Source: Xylanimonas oleitrophica
GTDB lineage: Bacteria; Actinomycetota; Actinomycetes; Actinomycetales; Cellulomonadaceae
Assembly (NCBI RefSeq): GCF_003244315.1
Contig: NZ_QKWH01000001.1
Location: 682,001 to 746,000 of the forward strand
DNA length: 64,000 bases
Reading direction: 5' to 3'
Shown: positions 55,902 to 64,000 of the stretch, one piece after another
Numbering within the stretch: position 1 is the first letter of the stretch
How the letters are laid out: each line of letters opens with the position of its first letter
Translations under genes and position numbers: made by a program
Notes under the pieces: generated by a model
The model's database searches: none
What the model was told of the DNA's origin: nothing
What the model saw: the letters and a program-made list of their open reading frames with translations, nothing else

Positions 55902-57448
55902 TGGCTCTCGAGCCGCACGGGGCCGTCGAGACGGCGGTGCCGCTGGACCGGGCGCGCGTCGTGGTGGCGGGCCTGGGGGTGACCGGGCGTGCCGTGGTCG
56001 CCGCGCTCGCCGGCCGTGTCACGTCGGTCACGACCGTCGACGGTGGCGCCGACGACGCGGACGTGCGCACGCCGGAGGACCCGCACGCCGTCGCCGCCCT
56101 GGTGCGCGACGCCGACCTGGTGGTCGCCTCCCCGGGGTGGCGACCGGCGTCGCCGCTGCTCGCGGCGGCGCTCGAGGCCGGCGTGCCGGTGTGGAGCGAG
56201 GTCGAGCTGGCGTGGCGGCTGCGCGCCGACCGTCTCGGCGGCGGCGGGCCGGCGCCCTGGCTCGCGGTGACGGGCACGAACGGCAAGACGACCACCGTGG
56301 AGATGCTCGCCTCGATCCTCACCTCGGCCGGGCTGCGCACGCGTGCGGTCGGGAACGTGGGCACCCCGCTGGTGGAGGCGGCTCTGGACCCCGCGCTCGA
56401 CGTGCTGGCGGTCGAGCTGTCGAGCTTCCAGCTGCACTTCACGCACACCGTGGCCGTCGAGGCGGGTGCGGTGCTCAACGTCGCGGACGACCACCTGGAC
56501 TGGCACGGCTCTCCCGAGGCGTACGCGGCGGACAAGGGGCGCGTCTACGAGCGGGCGCAGGTCGCCTGCGTCTACAACGCGGCCGACGCGCGCACCGAGC
56601 ACCTGGTCCGCGAGGCCGACGTGGCCGACGGCGCTCGCGCGGTGGGGTTCACCCTGGGCGCCCCGGGGCCGGGGATGCTCGGCCTGGTGGAGGACGTGCT
56701 GGTGGACCGCGCGTTCCACGCGCCAGCCGACGCCCGCGACCGCCGCTCTTTCGCGGCCGAGCTCGGGACGCTGGCCGACCTGGCGCACCTGGCCCCCGGC
56801 GCGCACGGCACGTCTGACGTCCCGCCGGGTGCGGACGGTGACGAGCCGGTCTCCGGGGACGCCGCACCGGCAGCGGCGCAGGTCCCGGCGCACGTGGTGG
56901 CCGACGCCCTGGCGGCGGCGGCCCTCGCACGTGCGCACGGTGTGCCGGCCCGGGCGGTGCGGGACGGGCTGCGGTCGTTCGTGCCGGGCGGTCACCGCAT
57001 CGAGCGGGTGGGCCTGGTGGACGGCGTCGCGTACGTCGACGACTCCAAGGCCACGAACGCGCACGCGGCCGCGGCCTCGCTGGCCGCCTACCCGCCGGGA
57101 TCGGTCGTGTGGGTCGCGGGCGGGCTCGCCAAGGGGGCGACGTTCGACGAGCTGGTCGCGTCCCGGGCCGACAGGCTGCGGGCGGCGGTGCTGATCGGCG
57201 CCGACGCGGAGCCCTTCGCCGGTGCGCTGGCCCGACACGCGCCCGAGATCCCGGTCGAGCGGGTGGACCCAGGTGAGACTGGGACGGTGATGCGCCGTGC
57301 GGTGGCGGCGGCCCGTGCGCTGGCCCGGCCTGGCGACACGGTGCTCCTGGCCCCGGCCGGCGCGTCGCAGGACCAGTTCCGCTCGTACGCGCAGCGGGGC
57401 GAGGCGTTCGCCGCCGCGGTGCACGAGCTCGTGCCCGGCCGCCGGTGA
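55901..57448 (+). CDS. murD: UDP-MurNAc-L-alanine-D-glutamate ligase
   Basis: 515-aa ligase that adds D-Glu. The N-terminal UMA-binding fold starts at ARVVVAGLGVTGRAVVAAL, the ATP site is AVTGTNGKTTTVEML, and VLNVADDHLDWHGS and YVDDSKATNAHAA are the later conserved blocks. It is longer than the usual 450 aa because of an insert (about residues 280-325) rich in Gly, Asp and Pro. The GTG at 55901 is set by the one-base overlap with mraY. Confidence 0.94.
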   Translation: MALEPHGAVETAVPLDRARVVVAGLGVTGRAVVAALAGRVTSVTTVDGGADDADVRTPEDPHAVAALVRDADLVVASPGWRPASPLLAAALEAGVPVWSEVELAWRLRADRLGGGGPAPWLAVTGTNGKTTTVEMLASILTSAGLRTRAVGNVGTPLVEAALDPALDVLAVELSSFQLHFTHTVAVEAGAVLNVADDHLDWHGSPEAYAADKGRVYERAQVACVYNAADARTEHLVREADVADGARAVGFTLGAPGPGMLGLVEDVLVDRAFHAPADARDRRSFAAELGTLADLAHLAPGAHGTSDVPPGADGDEPVSGDAAPAAAQVPAHVVADALAAAALARAHGVPARAVRDGLRSFVPGGHRIERVGLVDGVAYVDDSKATNAHAAAASLAAYPPGSVVWVAGGLAKGATFDELVASRADRLRAAVLIGADAEPFAGALARHAPEIPVERVDPGETGTVMRRAVAAARALARPGDTVLLAPAGASQDQFRSYAQRGEAFAAAVHELVPGRR

Positions 57449-57500
57449 GGGTGTCTCGCACCGGCGTCCGCGGGCGGGCCCCGGAGGCGAGAGGCAGAGC

Positions 57501-58757
57501 ATGGCGGTGACGACGGGTCCCCGCGCCCCGCGCACGGACCGTGGGGGGCAGCGCCCCTGGCTGGGCCAGTGGAACTCCTCGGTGACCAGCTACTACCTGC
57601 TGGTGGGCGCCTCGGGGCTGCTCCTGGTGTTCGGTCTGGTCATGGTGCTCTCGAGCTCGACGGTGACGTCGATCGCCGACGGCGAGTCGCCGTACGCGGA
57701 GTTCCTGCGCCAGGGCCAGTTCGTGCTGCTGGGCCTGCCGGTGATGCTGGTGGCCACGCGTCTGCCGGTGCGCGTCTACAAGGCGCTGGCGTGGCCGGGG
57801 CTCTTCGTGGCGGTGGCGCTGCAGTCGTTGACCTTCGTGCCTGCCTTCGCGCTGTCCAAGGGCGGCAACACGGGCTGGATCGGCTTCGGCAGCTTCACCA
57901 TGCAGCCGGCGGAGGTCGGCAAGCTGGTGCTGGCCGTGTGGCTGGGCACGGTGCTGGGCCGCAAGCACCATCTCCTCGGGTCCTGGAAGCACGCGTTCCT
58001 CCCCGCGGTGCCGGGGGCGGGCCTGCTGCTGGTGCTCGTCCTCGGGGGCAGGGACCTGGGCACGGCCATGATCGTGGCCGCCCTGGTGGCGGGGGCGTTC
58101 TGGGTGGCGGGGGCGCCGGCCAAGATGCTGGCGGTCCTCGGCGGGAGCGCGGCGACCGTGGTGCTGTACCTGTTCCTGTTCAGCGCCTCGCACGGCGGCA
58201 ACCGGCTCAACAGGATCAGCGCCGCCTACGGCGAGTGCACCGACGTCCAGGGGACCTGCTACCAGGCGCTGCACGGCATGTACGGCCTCGGCACGGGCGG
58301 GCTGTTCGGCGTCGGGCTGGGGGCGAGCCGGGAGAAGTGGAAGTACCTGCCCGAGGCGCACAACGACTTCGTCTACGCGATCATCGGCGAGGAGCTGGGC
58401 CTGTTCGGCACGCTGATGGTGCTGATGCTGTTCGTGGTGCTGGGCGTGGCGATGAGCCGGGTGGTGCGCCGCCACCCCGACCCGTTCGTCAAGGTGACGA
58501 CGGCGGCCGTGGGCTGCTGGGTGGTGGGCCAGGCGTTCCTGAACATCGGCGTGGTGATCGGAGTGCTGCCCGTGATCGGCGTGCCGCTGCCGCTGGTGTC
58601 GGCGGGCGGGTCGGCGCTGGTGACCACGATGGCGGCGCTGGGGATGGTGATCAGCTTCGCGCGGACGGAGCCCGGGGCGGAGCAGGCGCTGGCGGCGCGG
58701 GGGTCGGCGGTGCGCCGGTCGTTGGCCGTGGTGGGGCGGGGCCGGGGGCGTCGCTGA
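57501..58757 (+). CDS. ftsW: Septal peptidoglycan polymerase FtsW
   Basis: 418-aa SEDS-family glycosyltransferase with ten predicted helices that polymerises lipid II at the septum with FtsI. Diagnostic runs are GFGSFTMQPAEVGKL (SEDS substrate groove), YLPEAHNDFVYAIIGEELG and PLPLVSAGGSALVTTM. The ATG at 57501 has a modest ribosome site (GAGAGG). The head of 25 residues is basic. A RodA assignment is less likely given its position between murD and murG. Confidence 0.94.
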   Translation: MAVTTGPRAPRTDRGGQRPWLGQWNSSVTSYYLLVGASGLLLVFGLVMVLSSSTVTSIADGESPYAEFLRQGQFVLLGLPVMLVATRLPVRVYKALAWPGLFVAVALQSLTFVPAFALSKGGNTGWIGFGSFTMQPAEVGKLVLAVWLGTVLGRKHHLLGSWKHAFLPAVPGAGLLLVLVLGGRDLGTAMIVAALVAGAFWVAGAPAKMLAVLGGSAATVVLYLFLFSASHGGNRLNRISAAYGECTDVQGTCYQALHGMYGLGTGGLFGVGLGASREKWKYLPEAHNDFVYAIIGEELGLFGTLMVLMLFVVLGVAMSRVVRRHPDPFVKVTTAAVGCWVVGQAFLNIGVVIGVLPVIGVPLPLVSAGGSALVTTMAALGMVISFARTEPGAEQALAARGSAVRRSLAVVGRGRGRR

Positions 58758-58774
58758 GGGTCCTCCGACCCCGG

Positions 58775-58787
58775 TAGGGTCGCGGGT
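58775..58787 (+). promoter_or_regulatory. -10 box of a leaderless murG promoter
   Basis: TAGGGT at 58775-58780 lies 7 nt before the murG GTG, the same hexamer and spacing as at murE. Confidence 0.5.
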
Positions 58788-59972
58788 GTGAGTGACAGCC
58801 ACGTCCGGTCCGTCGTGCTCGCCGGCGGGGGAACCGCCGGCCACGTCAATCCTCTGCTCGCCGTCGCGGACGAGCTCCGTGCCCGTGAGCCCTCTGCCCA
58901 GGTGCTCGTGCTGGGGACGACGAGCGGCCTCGAGGCCGATCTGGTCCCTGCGCGCGGGTACACGCTGCGGCCGGTGCCGCGCGTGCCGCTGCCGCGTCGT
59001 CCTTCGGTGGACCTGCTGACGCTGCCGGGCAAGCTGGCGTCTGCGGTGCGGGTGGCGGAGGCCGCCATCGAGGAGATCGACGCGCAGGCGGTCGTCGGGT
59101 TCGGGGGCTACGTGTCGACGCCGGCCTACCTGGCCGCGCGCCGCCGGGGCGTGCCCGTGGTGATCCACGAGCAGAACGCGCGGCCGGGGCTGGCCAACCG
59201 GCTGGGGGCCCGCTGGGCGGCCCGGGTGGGGCTGACGTTCGCGGGCACGCCGCTGCGCGGCGGTGTGGTGACGGGCCTGCCGCTGCGGCGGGAGATCGCC
59301 GAGCTGGTCTCGCGGCGCGAGGACGACGGCGCCGCCACGCGCGTGCGCGCGGCGGACGCCCTGGGGCTGGACCCGACCCGGCCGACCGTGCTGGTCACGG
59401 GTGGCTCCTCGGGGGCGCTGAGCGTCAACACGGCGGTGGCGGGTGCGGCGGCAGCGCTGCTGGAGTCCGGGGCCCAGGTGCTGCACCTGACGGGCAGGGG
59501 CAAGGACGGTCCGGTCCGGGAGGCGGTGGCCCGGCTGTCGGGCACGCACGAGACCGGCCGCTACCAGGTGCGCGAGTATCTCTCGGAGATGGACCAGGCA
59601 CTGGCCGTCGCCGACCTGGTCGTGGCCCGCTCGGGGGCGGGCACGGTGTGCGAGCTGGCCGCGCTGGGTGTGCCGGCGGTGTACGTCCCGCTGCCCGTGG
59701 GCAACGGCGAGCAGCGGCTCAACGCGGCGCCGCTGGTGCGGGCTGGCGGCGGGATGCTCGTCGACGACGCGGACCTGACCTCGGCGTGGGTGGCTCAGCA
59801 CGTGCCGGCGCTCCTGCGCGACGAGCAGCGTCTGGCGTCGATGGCGGCTGCGGCGCGCGCCACCGGCGTGCGTGACGCCGCGGCGCGGGTCGCCGACCTG
59901 GTGGAGGCGGCGGTGGCCGACCCGCAGGGTTCCGCCGCCGCGCCGGAGGCTGCCGCCGGGGAGGACCGGTGA
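58788..59972 (+). CDS. murG: UDP-GlcNAc: lipid I GlcNAc transferase
   Basis: 394-aa GT-B glycosyltransferase that makes lipid II. LAGGGTAGHVNPLLAVADEL is the first glycine loop, GFGGYVSTPAYLAA and HEQNARPGLANRL lie in the acceptor domain, and RSGAGTVCELAALGVPAVYVPLP binds UDP-GlcNAc. The GTG at 58788 is probably leaderless. The Ala/Glu-rich end overlaps murC (GTGA). Confidence 0.95.
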   Translation: MSDSHVRSVVLAGGGTAGHVNPLLAVADELRAREPSAQVLVLGTTSGLEADLVPARGYTLRPVPRVPLPRRPSVDLLTLPGKLASAVRVAEAAIEEIDAQAVVGFGGYVSTPAYLAARRRGVPVVIHEQNARPGLANRLGARWAARVGLTFAGTPLRGGVVTGLPLRREIAELVSRREDDGAATRVRAADALGLDPTRPTVLVTGGSSGALSVNTAVAGAAAALLESGAQVLHLTGRGKDGPVREAVARLSGTHETGRYQVREYLSEMDQALAVADLVVARSGAGTVCELAALGVPAVYVPLPVGNGEQRLNAAPLVRAGGGMLVDDADLTSAWVAQHVPALLRDEQRLASMAAAARATGVRDAAARVADLVEAAVADPQGSAAAPEAAAGEDR

Positions 59973-61453
59973 CCGCGGGGGCGGGCGACCCGCTGCCGGT
60001 CGAGGAGCTCGGGCGCGTCCACCTGGTCGGGGTGGGGGGAGCGGGCATGAGCGTGGTGGCCCGGCTGCTGGCGGCGCGCGGTGTCGAGGTCCAGGGCTCG
60101 GACGCGGCCGACGGCGCGGCGCTGGCCGCGCTGCGTGCTGACGGCGTGCGCGTGTGGGTCGGTCACGACGCCGGGCACGTGGTCGCTGCCGGGCGGCCGC
60201 TGGTCGACACGCTCGTCGTGTCGTCGGCCGTCCGCGAGTCCAACCCCGAGCTGGCCGCCGCCCGCGCCGCGGGCGTGCGGGTGCTGCACCGTTCGCAGGC
60301 GCTGGCCTCCCTCATGCTGGGGCGCCGCGCGGTGGCCGTCGCGGGGGCTCACGGCAAGACGACGACGTCGGCGATGATCGCCACGGTGCTGCGCGCGGGC
60401 GGCACGGACCCGTCCTTCGCGATCGGCGGCACGGTGCTGCTGCGCGACCCGCAGGCGCCGGGAGGTCACGCCGCGATCCCGGGCGGGCACCTCGGCGCGT
60501 CGGACGTGCTGGTGGCGGAGGCGGACGAGTCGGACGGCTCGTTCCTCAACTACGCGCCCACGATCGCCGTCGTGACGAACGTGGAGCCCGACCACCTGGA
60601 CCACTACGGCTCGCGCGAGGCGTTCGACCAGGCCTTCGTGGACTTCGCGGGACGGGTGCGCGCGGGCGGCACGCTGGTGGCGTGCGCCGACGACGCGGGC
60701 GCCGCCGCGCTCGCGGCGGCCCACCGGGCCGGGGGCGGTTCCGTCGTCACCTACGGGGCGGGGGAGGCCGACGTCGTGGTGCGTGACGTCGTCTCCGTGG
60801 CGGACGGGGCCAGCGCGACGCTCTCGGGCGGTCCGCTCGGGCAGGAGCCGCTCGCCCTGCGCCTGGCGGTCCCTGGGGCGCACAACGTGCTGAACGCGAC
60901 CGCGGCGGTGGTCACCGCGGTGCTGCTGGGGCTGGAGCCGCGGGCCGCCGTCGAGGGAGCGGCGGCGTTCGTCGGCACGGGCCGGCGGTTCGAGCCGCGG
61001 GGCGAGGCCGCCGGGGTGCGGGTGGTCGACGACTACGCGCACCACCCGACGGAGATCGAGGCGCTGCTGCGCGCCGCGCGACCGGTGGCCGGCGGCGGGC
61101 GCCTGCTCGTGCTGTTCCAGCCGCACCTCTACTCGCGCACGCGCATCTTCGCCGACCGCTTCGCGGCTGCCCTCGCGCTCGCCGACGAGGTCGTGGTGAC
61201 GGGCGTGTACCGGGCGCGGGAGGACGTGGACCCCGCGGTGAGCGCCGCGACCATCACGGACCTGCTGCCCGTCACGGGTACCGGGGGCGGCGTGCGGGCG
61301 GTGGAGGACCGGGTGCAGGCCGCTCACGTGGTCGCGGGCCTCGCTCGTGCAGGGGACCTGGTGCTGACCGTGGGGGCCGGTGACGTGACGGAGCTGGGGC
61401 CCGTGGTCCTGGCGGACCTGGCCACCCGTGCCGGCGACGACGTCGCCCGGTAG
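59969..61453 (+). CDS. murC: UDP-N-acetylmuramate-L-alanine ligase
   Basis: 494-aa ligase that adds the first amino acid of the stem peptide. VHLVGVGGAGMSVVARLL is the UDP-MurNAc site, AVAGAHGKTTTSAMI the ATP site, ADESDGSFLNY and NVEPDHLDHYG the central domain, and VVDDYAHHPTEIEA the C-terminal domain. The GTG at 59969 is set by the murG overlap. ftsQ follows after 89 bases. Confidence 0.95.
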   Translation: MTAGAGDPLPVEELGRVHLVGVGGAGMSVVARLLAARGVEVQGSDAADGAALAALRADGVRVWVGHDAGHVVAAGRPLVDTLVVSSAVRESNPELAAARAAGVRVLHRSQALASLMLGRRAVAVAGAHGKTTTSAMIATVLRAGGTDPSFAIGGTVLLRDPQAPGGHAAIPGGHLGASDVLVAEADESDGSFLNYAPTIAVVTNVEPDHLDHYGSREAFDQAFVDFAGRVRAGGTLVACADDAGAAALAAAHRAGGGSVVTYGAGEADVVVRDVVSVADGASATLSGGPLGQEPLALRLAVPGAHNVLNATAAVVTAVLLGLEPRAAVEGAAAFVGTGRRFEPRGEAAGVRVVDDYAHHPTEIEALLRAARPVAGGGRLLVLFQPHLYSRTRIFADRFAAALALADEVVVTGVYRAREDVDPAVSAATITDLLPVTGTGGGVRAVEDRVQAAHVVAGLARAGDLVLTVGAGDVTELGPVVLADLATRAGDDVAR

Positions 61454-61542
61454 GAGAGTCGTGGTGCGAGGGGCTGTGCGGACCGGCGGGCGCGCGGCGC
61501 TGCCTGCGTCCGATCCGGCGACCCGCGCGGGAGGATGAGAGC

Positions 61543-62598
61543 GTGCGTCCACCCGCCCGCCCCCGTGTGCCTTCGAAGCCCGCGTCCAAGCCCGCGACGC
61601 CGGGCTCGGGGCGCACCGTGTCTGCCCACGCGATGCCTGCCGCTCCTGCGCGGCCGCAGTCGAAGGGTGCCTCGAAGGGGGGCGCGAAGGGCACGTCGAA
61701 GGGCACGCTGACGGGCACCGCGAAGGGGGCCTCCGCGCAGGCTCCCCGCCCGGCCACGGCCAAGAGCGGTGGGGGCACGAAGGCCGCGGGGTCACGGGCC
61801 TCGGCGCCGCGGACGGAGGCTGTCCCTCGGGTGGAGGGCCGCGACGCGCGGCCGGGCCGTCCCACGGTGTCGACGGCGATGTCGCGGCGGCTGGCGGAGA
61901 AGTCGGCGATGCGCAGGCACCGGATGTGGCGGGCGGCGGGTATCTGGACGGCGACGCTGGCTGTGGCGGGCGGGCTGGGCTGGGTCGCCTTCTTCTCGCC
62001 GGTGATGGCGCTCGACCCGCAGGAGGTCACGGTCACGGGGCAGGGGACCACGGTCGACGTCGCGCAGGTGCAGGAGGTCGTCGCCCGGCAGGCGGGCGTG
62101 CCGCTGCCCCGGCTGGACACGGTGCGGCTGCGCGACGAGGTGCTGGGTGTCGGCGGTGTCAAGGACGTGCGCGTCGCCCGGGCGTGGCCGGACGGCCTGA
62201 CGGTCGCCCTCGTGTCGCGGGAGCCGGCTGCGGCCGTCCCGGTGGAGGGCGGGTTCGTGCTCGTCGACCTGGAGGGCGTGCAGGTGGGTGGTCTGCCGGA
62301 GCCGCCCGAGGGCATGCCGTTGGTGCACGTGCCGCTGGGGGAGGACGACGCCCCGGTGCTGCAGGCGGCCCTGCACGTGGTAGCCGGTCTGCCGTCGCAC
62401 CTGGCGGCCGAGGTGACCGAGGTGGGGGCCGAGACCCGTGACGACGTGCGCACCCGGCTGGCGTCGGGCCAGGAGGTGCGCTGGGGCGACGACTCACGCA
62501 TGGCGTACAAGGTGGTCGTGGTGGAGCGGCTGCGCCAGGCGGACCCGGAGGCCGGGACGTACGACGTGAGCTCGCCCGACCTGCCGGTGACGCGGTGA
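61543..62598 (+). CDS. ftsQ: Division protein FtsQ with long basic tail
   Basis: 351-aa bitopic protein of the FtsQLB complex. A cytoplasmic tail of 130 residues rich in Pro, Ala, Lys and Gly includes a period-4 run SKGASKGGAKGTSKGTLTG (40-58). A transmembrane helix (about 131-151), a POTRA domain (about 157-227) and the beta domain (to about 335) follow. The GTG at 61543 has GGGAGG upstream; an ATG at 61535 is out of frame. Typical FtsQ tails are 20-100 residues in actinobacteria, so this one is long. Confidence 0.92.
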   Translation: MRPPARPRVPSKPASKPATPGSGRTVSAHAMPAAPARPQSKGASKGGAKGTSKGTLTGTAKGASAQAPRPATAKSGGGTKAAGSRASAPRTEAVPRVEGRDARPGRPTVSTAMSRRLAEKSAMRRHRMWRAAGIWTATLAVAGGLGWVAFFSPVMALDPQEVTVTGQGTTVDVAQVQEVVARQAGVPLPRLDTVRLRDEVLGVGGVKDVRVARAWPDGLTVALVSREPAAAVPVEGGFVLVDLEGVQVGGLPEPPEGMPLVHVPLGEDDAPVLQAALHVVAGLPSHLAAEVTEVGAETRDDVRTRLASGQEVRWGDDSRMAYKVVVVERLRQADPEAGTYDVSSPDLPVTR

Positions 62599-62705
62599 CC
62601 GTGGTGACCGTGGTGACCGGACACGGTGAGCCGGGTGCGACACGCCGGGCGTCATCCCGTCCGTGCCCGGCATGGCCGCATACCGTCAGGGGCAGCAGCA
62701 AGACC

Positions 62706-62742
62706 TGACATAACTCTGACCCTCAAGTAGAACCTTAGGGTT
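62706..62742 (+). promoter_or_regulatory. ftsZ promoter candidate with inverted repeat
   Basis: CTGACA (62706-62711) and TAGAAC (62729-62734) are 17 nt apart. ACCCTCAAG (62720-62728) and CTTAGGGT (62735-62742) form an imperfect inverted repeat around the -10 box. The gap of 190 nt before ftsZ also holds three GTGACCG-type repeats near 62597. The leader would be about 45 nt. Confidence 0.55.
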
Positions 62743-62788
62743 CCCGGGCTGGGCGTCGGGGAACAGGATCGACCCGAGAGGCATCGAC

Positions 62789-64000
62789 GTGGCAACTCCG
62801 CAGAACTACCTGGCAGTGATCAAGGTGGTGGGCATCGGCGGTGGCGGCGTGAACGCCGTGAACCGCATGATCGAGGTCGGGCTCAAGGGCGTCGAGTTCA
62901 TCGCCGTCAACACCGACGCGCAGGCGCTGCTGATGTCGGACGCCGACGTCAAGCTCGACGTCGGCCGCGACCTGACCCGTGGCCTCGGCGCCGGCGCCGA
63001 CCCCGAGGTGGGCCGCAAGGCGGCCGAGGACCACGCGGAGGAGATCGAGGAGGTCCTGCGCGGGGCCGACATGGTCTTCGTCACCGCCGGCGAGGGCGGC
63101 GGCACCGGCACCGGCGGCGCGCCCGTCGTGGCCCGTATCGCCCGCTCGCTCGGGGCGCTGACCGTCGGGGTCGTGACCCGTCCCTTCACGTTCGAGGGCC
63201 GCCGTCGCTCGGTGCAGGCCGAGCACGGCATCGAGGCGCTGCGCGAGGAGGTCGACACCCTCATCGTCATCCCCAACGACCGGCTCCTGCAGATGTCGGA
63301 CCGCAACGTCTCCGCGATCGCCGCGTTCCACTCGGCCGACCAGGTGCTGCACTCGGGCGTCCAGGGCATCACGGATCTCATCACCACCCCGGGCCTGATC
63401 AACCTCGACTTCGCCGACGTCAAGTCCGTCATGCAGGGTGCGGGCTCCGCGCTCATGGGCATCGGCTCGGCGCGCGGCGAGGACCGGGCGGTCCAGGCCG
63501 CCGAGCTCGCGATCTCCAGCCCCCTCCTGGAGGCCTCGATCGACGGTGCCCACGGCGTGCTGCTCTCCATCCAGGGCGGCAGCGACCTCGGCCTGTTCGA
63601 GGTCCACGAGGCTGCCCGCCTGGTGCAGGAGGCCGCCCACCCCGAGGCGAACATCATCTTCGGCACCGTCATCGACGACGCCCTGGGCGACGAGGTGCGC
63701 GTCACCGTCATCGCCGCGGGCTTCGACGGCGGCATGCCGCAGGCGCGCAAGGACGGCCGCGGTCTGGGGCAGATCGCCGGCCAGCCCGCCAAGCCGGCGG
63801 TGACGACGTCGGCCACGGGCCAGGTCTCGGTGGCCGAGCCCAGCCCTGTCACCACGCCGCTGCCGCAGCAGCCGGTCACCGGGGCGCACACGATGCCCCG
63901 CCCGATCCCGGCGGACCCCGACGACGTGCCCGTCAGCCTGCAGCCCGCGCCGGCCGCGCGGCCTGTGACGGCCGTGACGGAGGAGGCCGAGGGGGTGACC
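62789..64000 (+). CDS. ftsZ: Cell division GTPase FtsZ (3' end outside window)
   Basis: 404 codons are present and the frame is open at the window end. FtsZ is the tubulin-like protein that forms the Z ring. [16 protein letters not shown] starts the GTP-binding domain, [14 protein letters not shown] is the tubulin signature, [13 protein letters not shown] and [11 protein letters not shown] (T7 loop) follow. After residue 320 comes the variable Pro/Thr-rich linker; the C-terminal peptide is not reached. The GTG at 62789 has GAGAGG 7 nt upstream and gives the standard N-terminus ([12 protein letters not shown]). Confidence 0.96.
   Translation, partial: MATPQNYLAVIKVVGIGGGGVNAVNRMIEVGLKGVEFIAVNTDAQALLMSDADVKLDVGRDLTRGLGAGADPEVGRKAAEDHAEEIEEVLRGADMVFVTAGEGGGTGTGGAPVVARIARSLGALTVGVVTRPFTFEGRRRSVQAEHGIEALREEVDTLIVIPNDRLLQMSDRNVSAIAAFHSADQVLHSGVQGITDLITTPGLINLDFADVKSVMQGAGSALMGIGSARGEDRAVQAAELAISSPLLEASIDGAHGVLLSIQGGSDLGLFEVHEAARLVQEAAHPEANIIFGTVIDDALGDEVRVTVIAAGFDGGMPQARKDGRGLGQIAGQPAKPAVTTSATGQVSVAEPSPVTTPLPQQPVTGAHTMPRPIPADPDDVPVSLQPAPAARPVTAVTEEAEGVT

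Noticed and set aside
56649-59801. 1050-aa minus-strand frame opposite murD, ftsW and murG
   Set aside because: Shadow frame; the plus-strand genes carry all expected motifs.

Overview
This window comes from a high-GC actinomycete. The gene order, the frequent GTG starts, the four-base ATGA/GTGA overlaps and the leaderless promoters all point to the order Micrococcales, most likely the Cellulomonas / Cellulosimicrobium / Isoptericola group. That placement is an inference from gene content; no search was run. Almost all of the window is conserved chromosome. I saw no tRNA, rRNA, insertion sequence, prophage or CRISPR array.

Layout. (1) 1-2420: the end of ftsK, then pgsA, cinA and clgR, closed by a UUCG-loop terminator. 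(2) 2583-8630, minus strand: the large helicase lhr followed by a nei-type DNA glycosylase. (3) 8725-10951: a DUF3046 gene, SOS-controlled recA, and recX, ending in a perfect 21-bp hairpin. (4) 11044-14425, minus: a glutamate-type ABC importer (gluABCD). (5) 14611-22463: miaB, two YbjN genes (minus), a dioxygenase-like gene, miaA, dapF, an RsmC-like methyltransferase (minus) and hflX. MiaA and MiaB act in sequence on A37 of tRNA. (6) 22629-31029: putP (minus), dinG, ldh, lexA (minus) divergent from a LysM protein, nrdR and serA (minus). (7) 31179-38290: a HelD-like helicase (minus), a response regulator-phosphatase / histidine kinase / response regulator cluster, a PAC2 protein and a cold-shock protein. 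(8) 38406-41746: a spermidine-synthase-like protein (minus), an SOS-controlled HEPN protein coupled to DNA polymerase IV, and a DUF3040 protein. (9) 41885-46619, minus: a moxR - DUF58 - transglutaminase operon. (10) 46885-64000: the division and cell-wall cluster mraZ, rsmH, ftsL, ftsI, murE, murF, mraY, murD, ftsW, murG, murC, ftsQ and ftsZ (cut by the window end).

DNA-damage control links several loci. LexA-type operators of the form CGAAC-N4-GTTCG lie before recA, between lexA and the LysM gene, and before the HEPN-dinB operon. In the last case the operator fills the 17-bp spacer of a TTGACA promoter. The LysM protein has the layout and position of the SOS-induced division inhibitors of actinobacteria (Rv2719c/DivS type).

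Other regulation readable from the sequence includes a SigR/SigH-type promoter (GGAAC-N18-GTT) before clgR, three GTGGAG repeats at exact 10-bp spacing before mraZ, and an RNA structure between mraZ and rsmH whose CTTCCCC loop fits the actinobacterial mraW RNA motif. About a dozen start codons lie 6-7 nt after a TANNNT box, the layout of leaderless mRNAs. In two of these cases the leaderless start opens a tiny ORF whose stop overlaps the start of the real gene (dinG and the regulator-phosphatase). I found no wholly new multi-gene system. The strongest leads are the SOS-controlled HEPN-Pol IV pair, the two leaderless micro-ORFs, the signalling triad and the long basic tails on FtsI and FtsQ.
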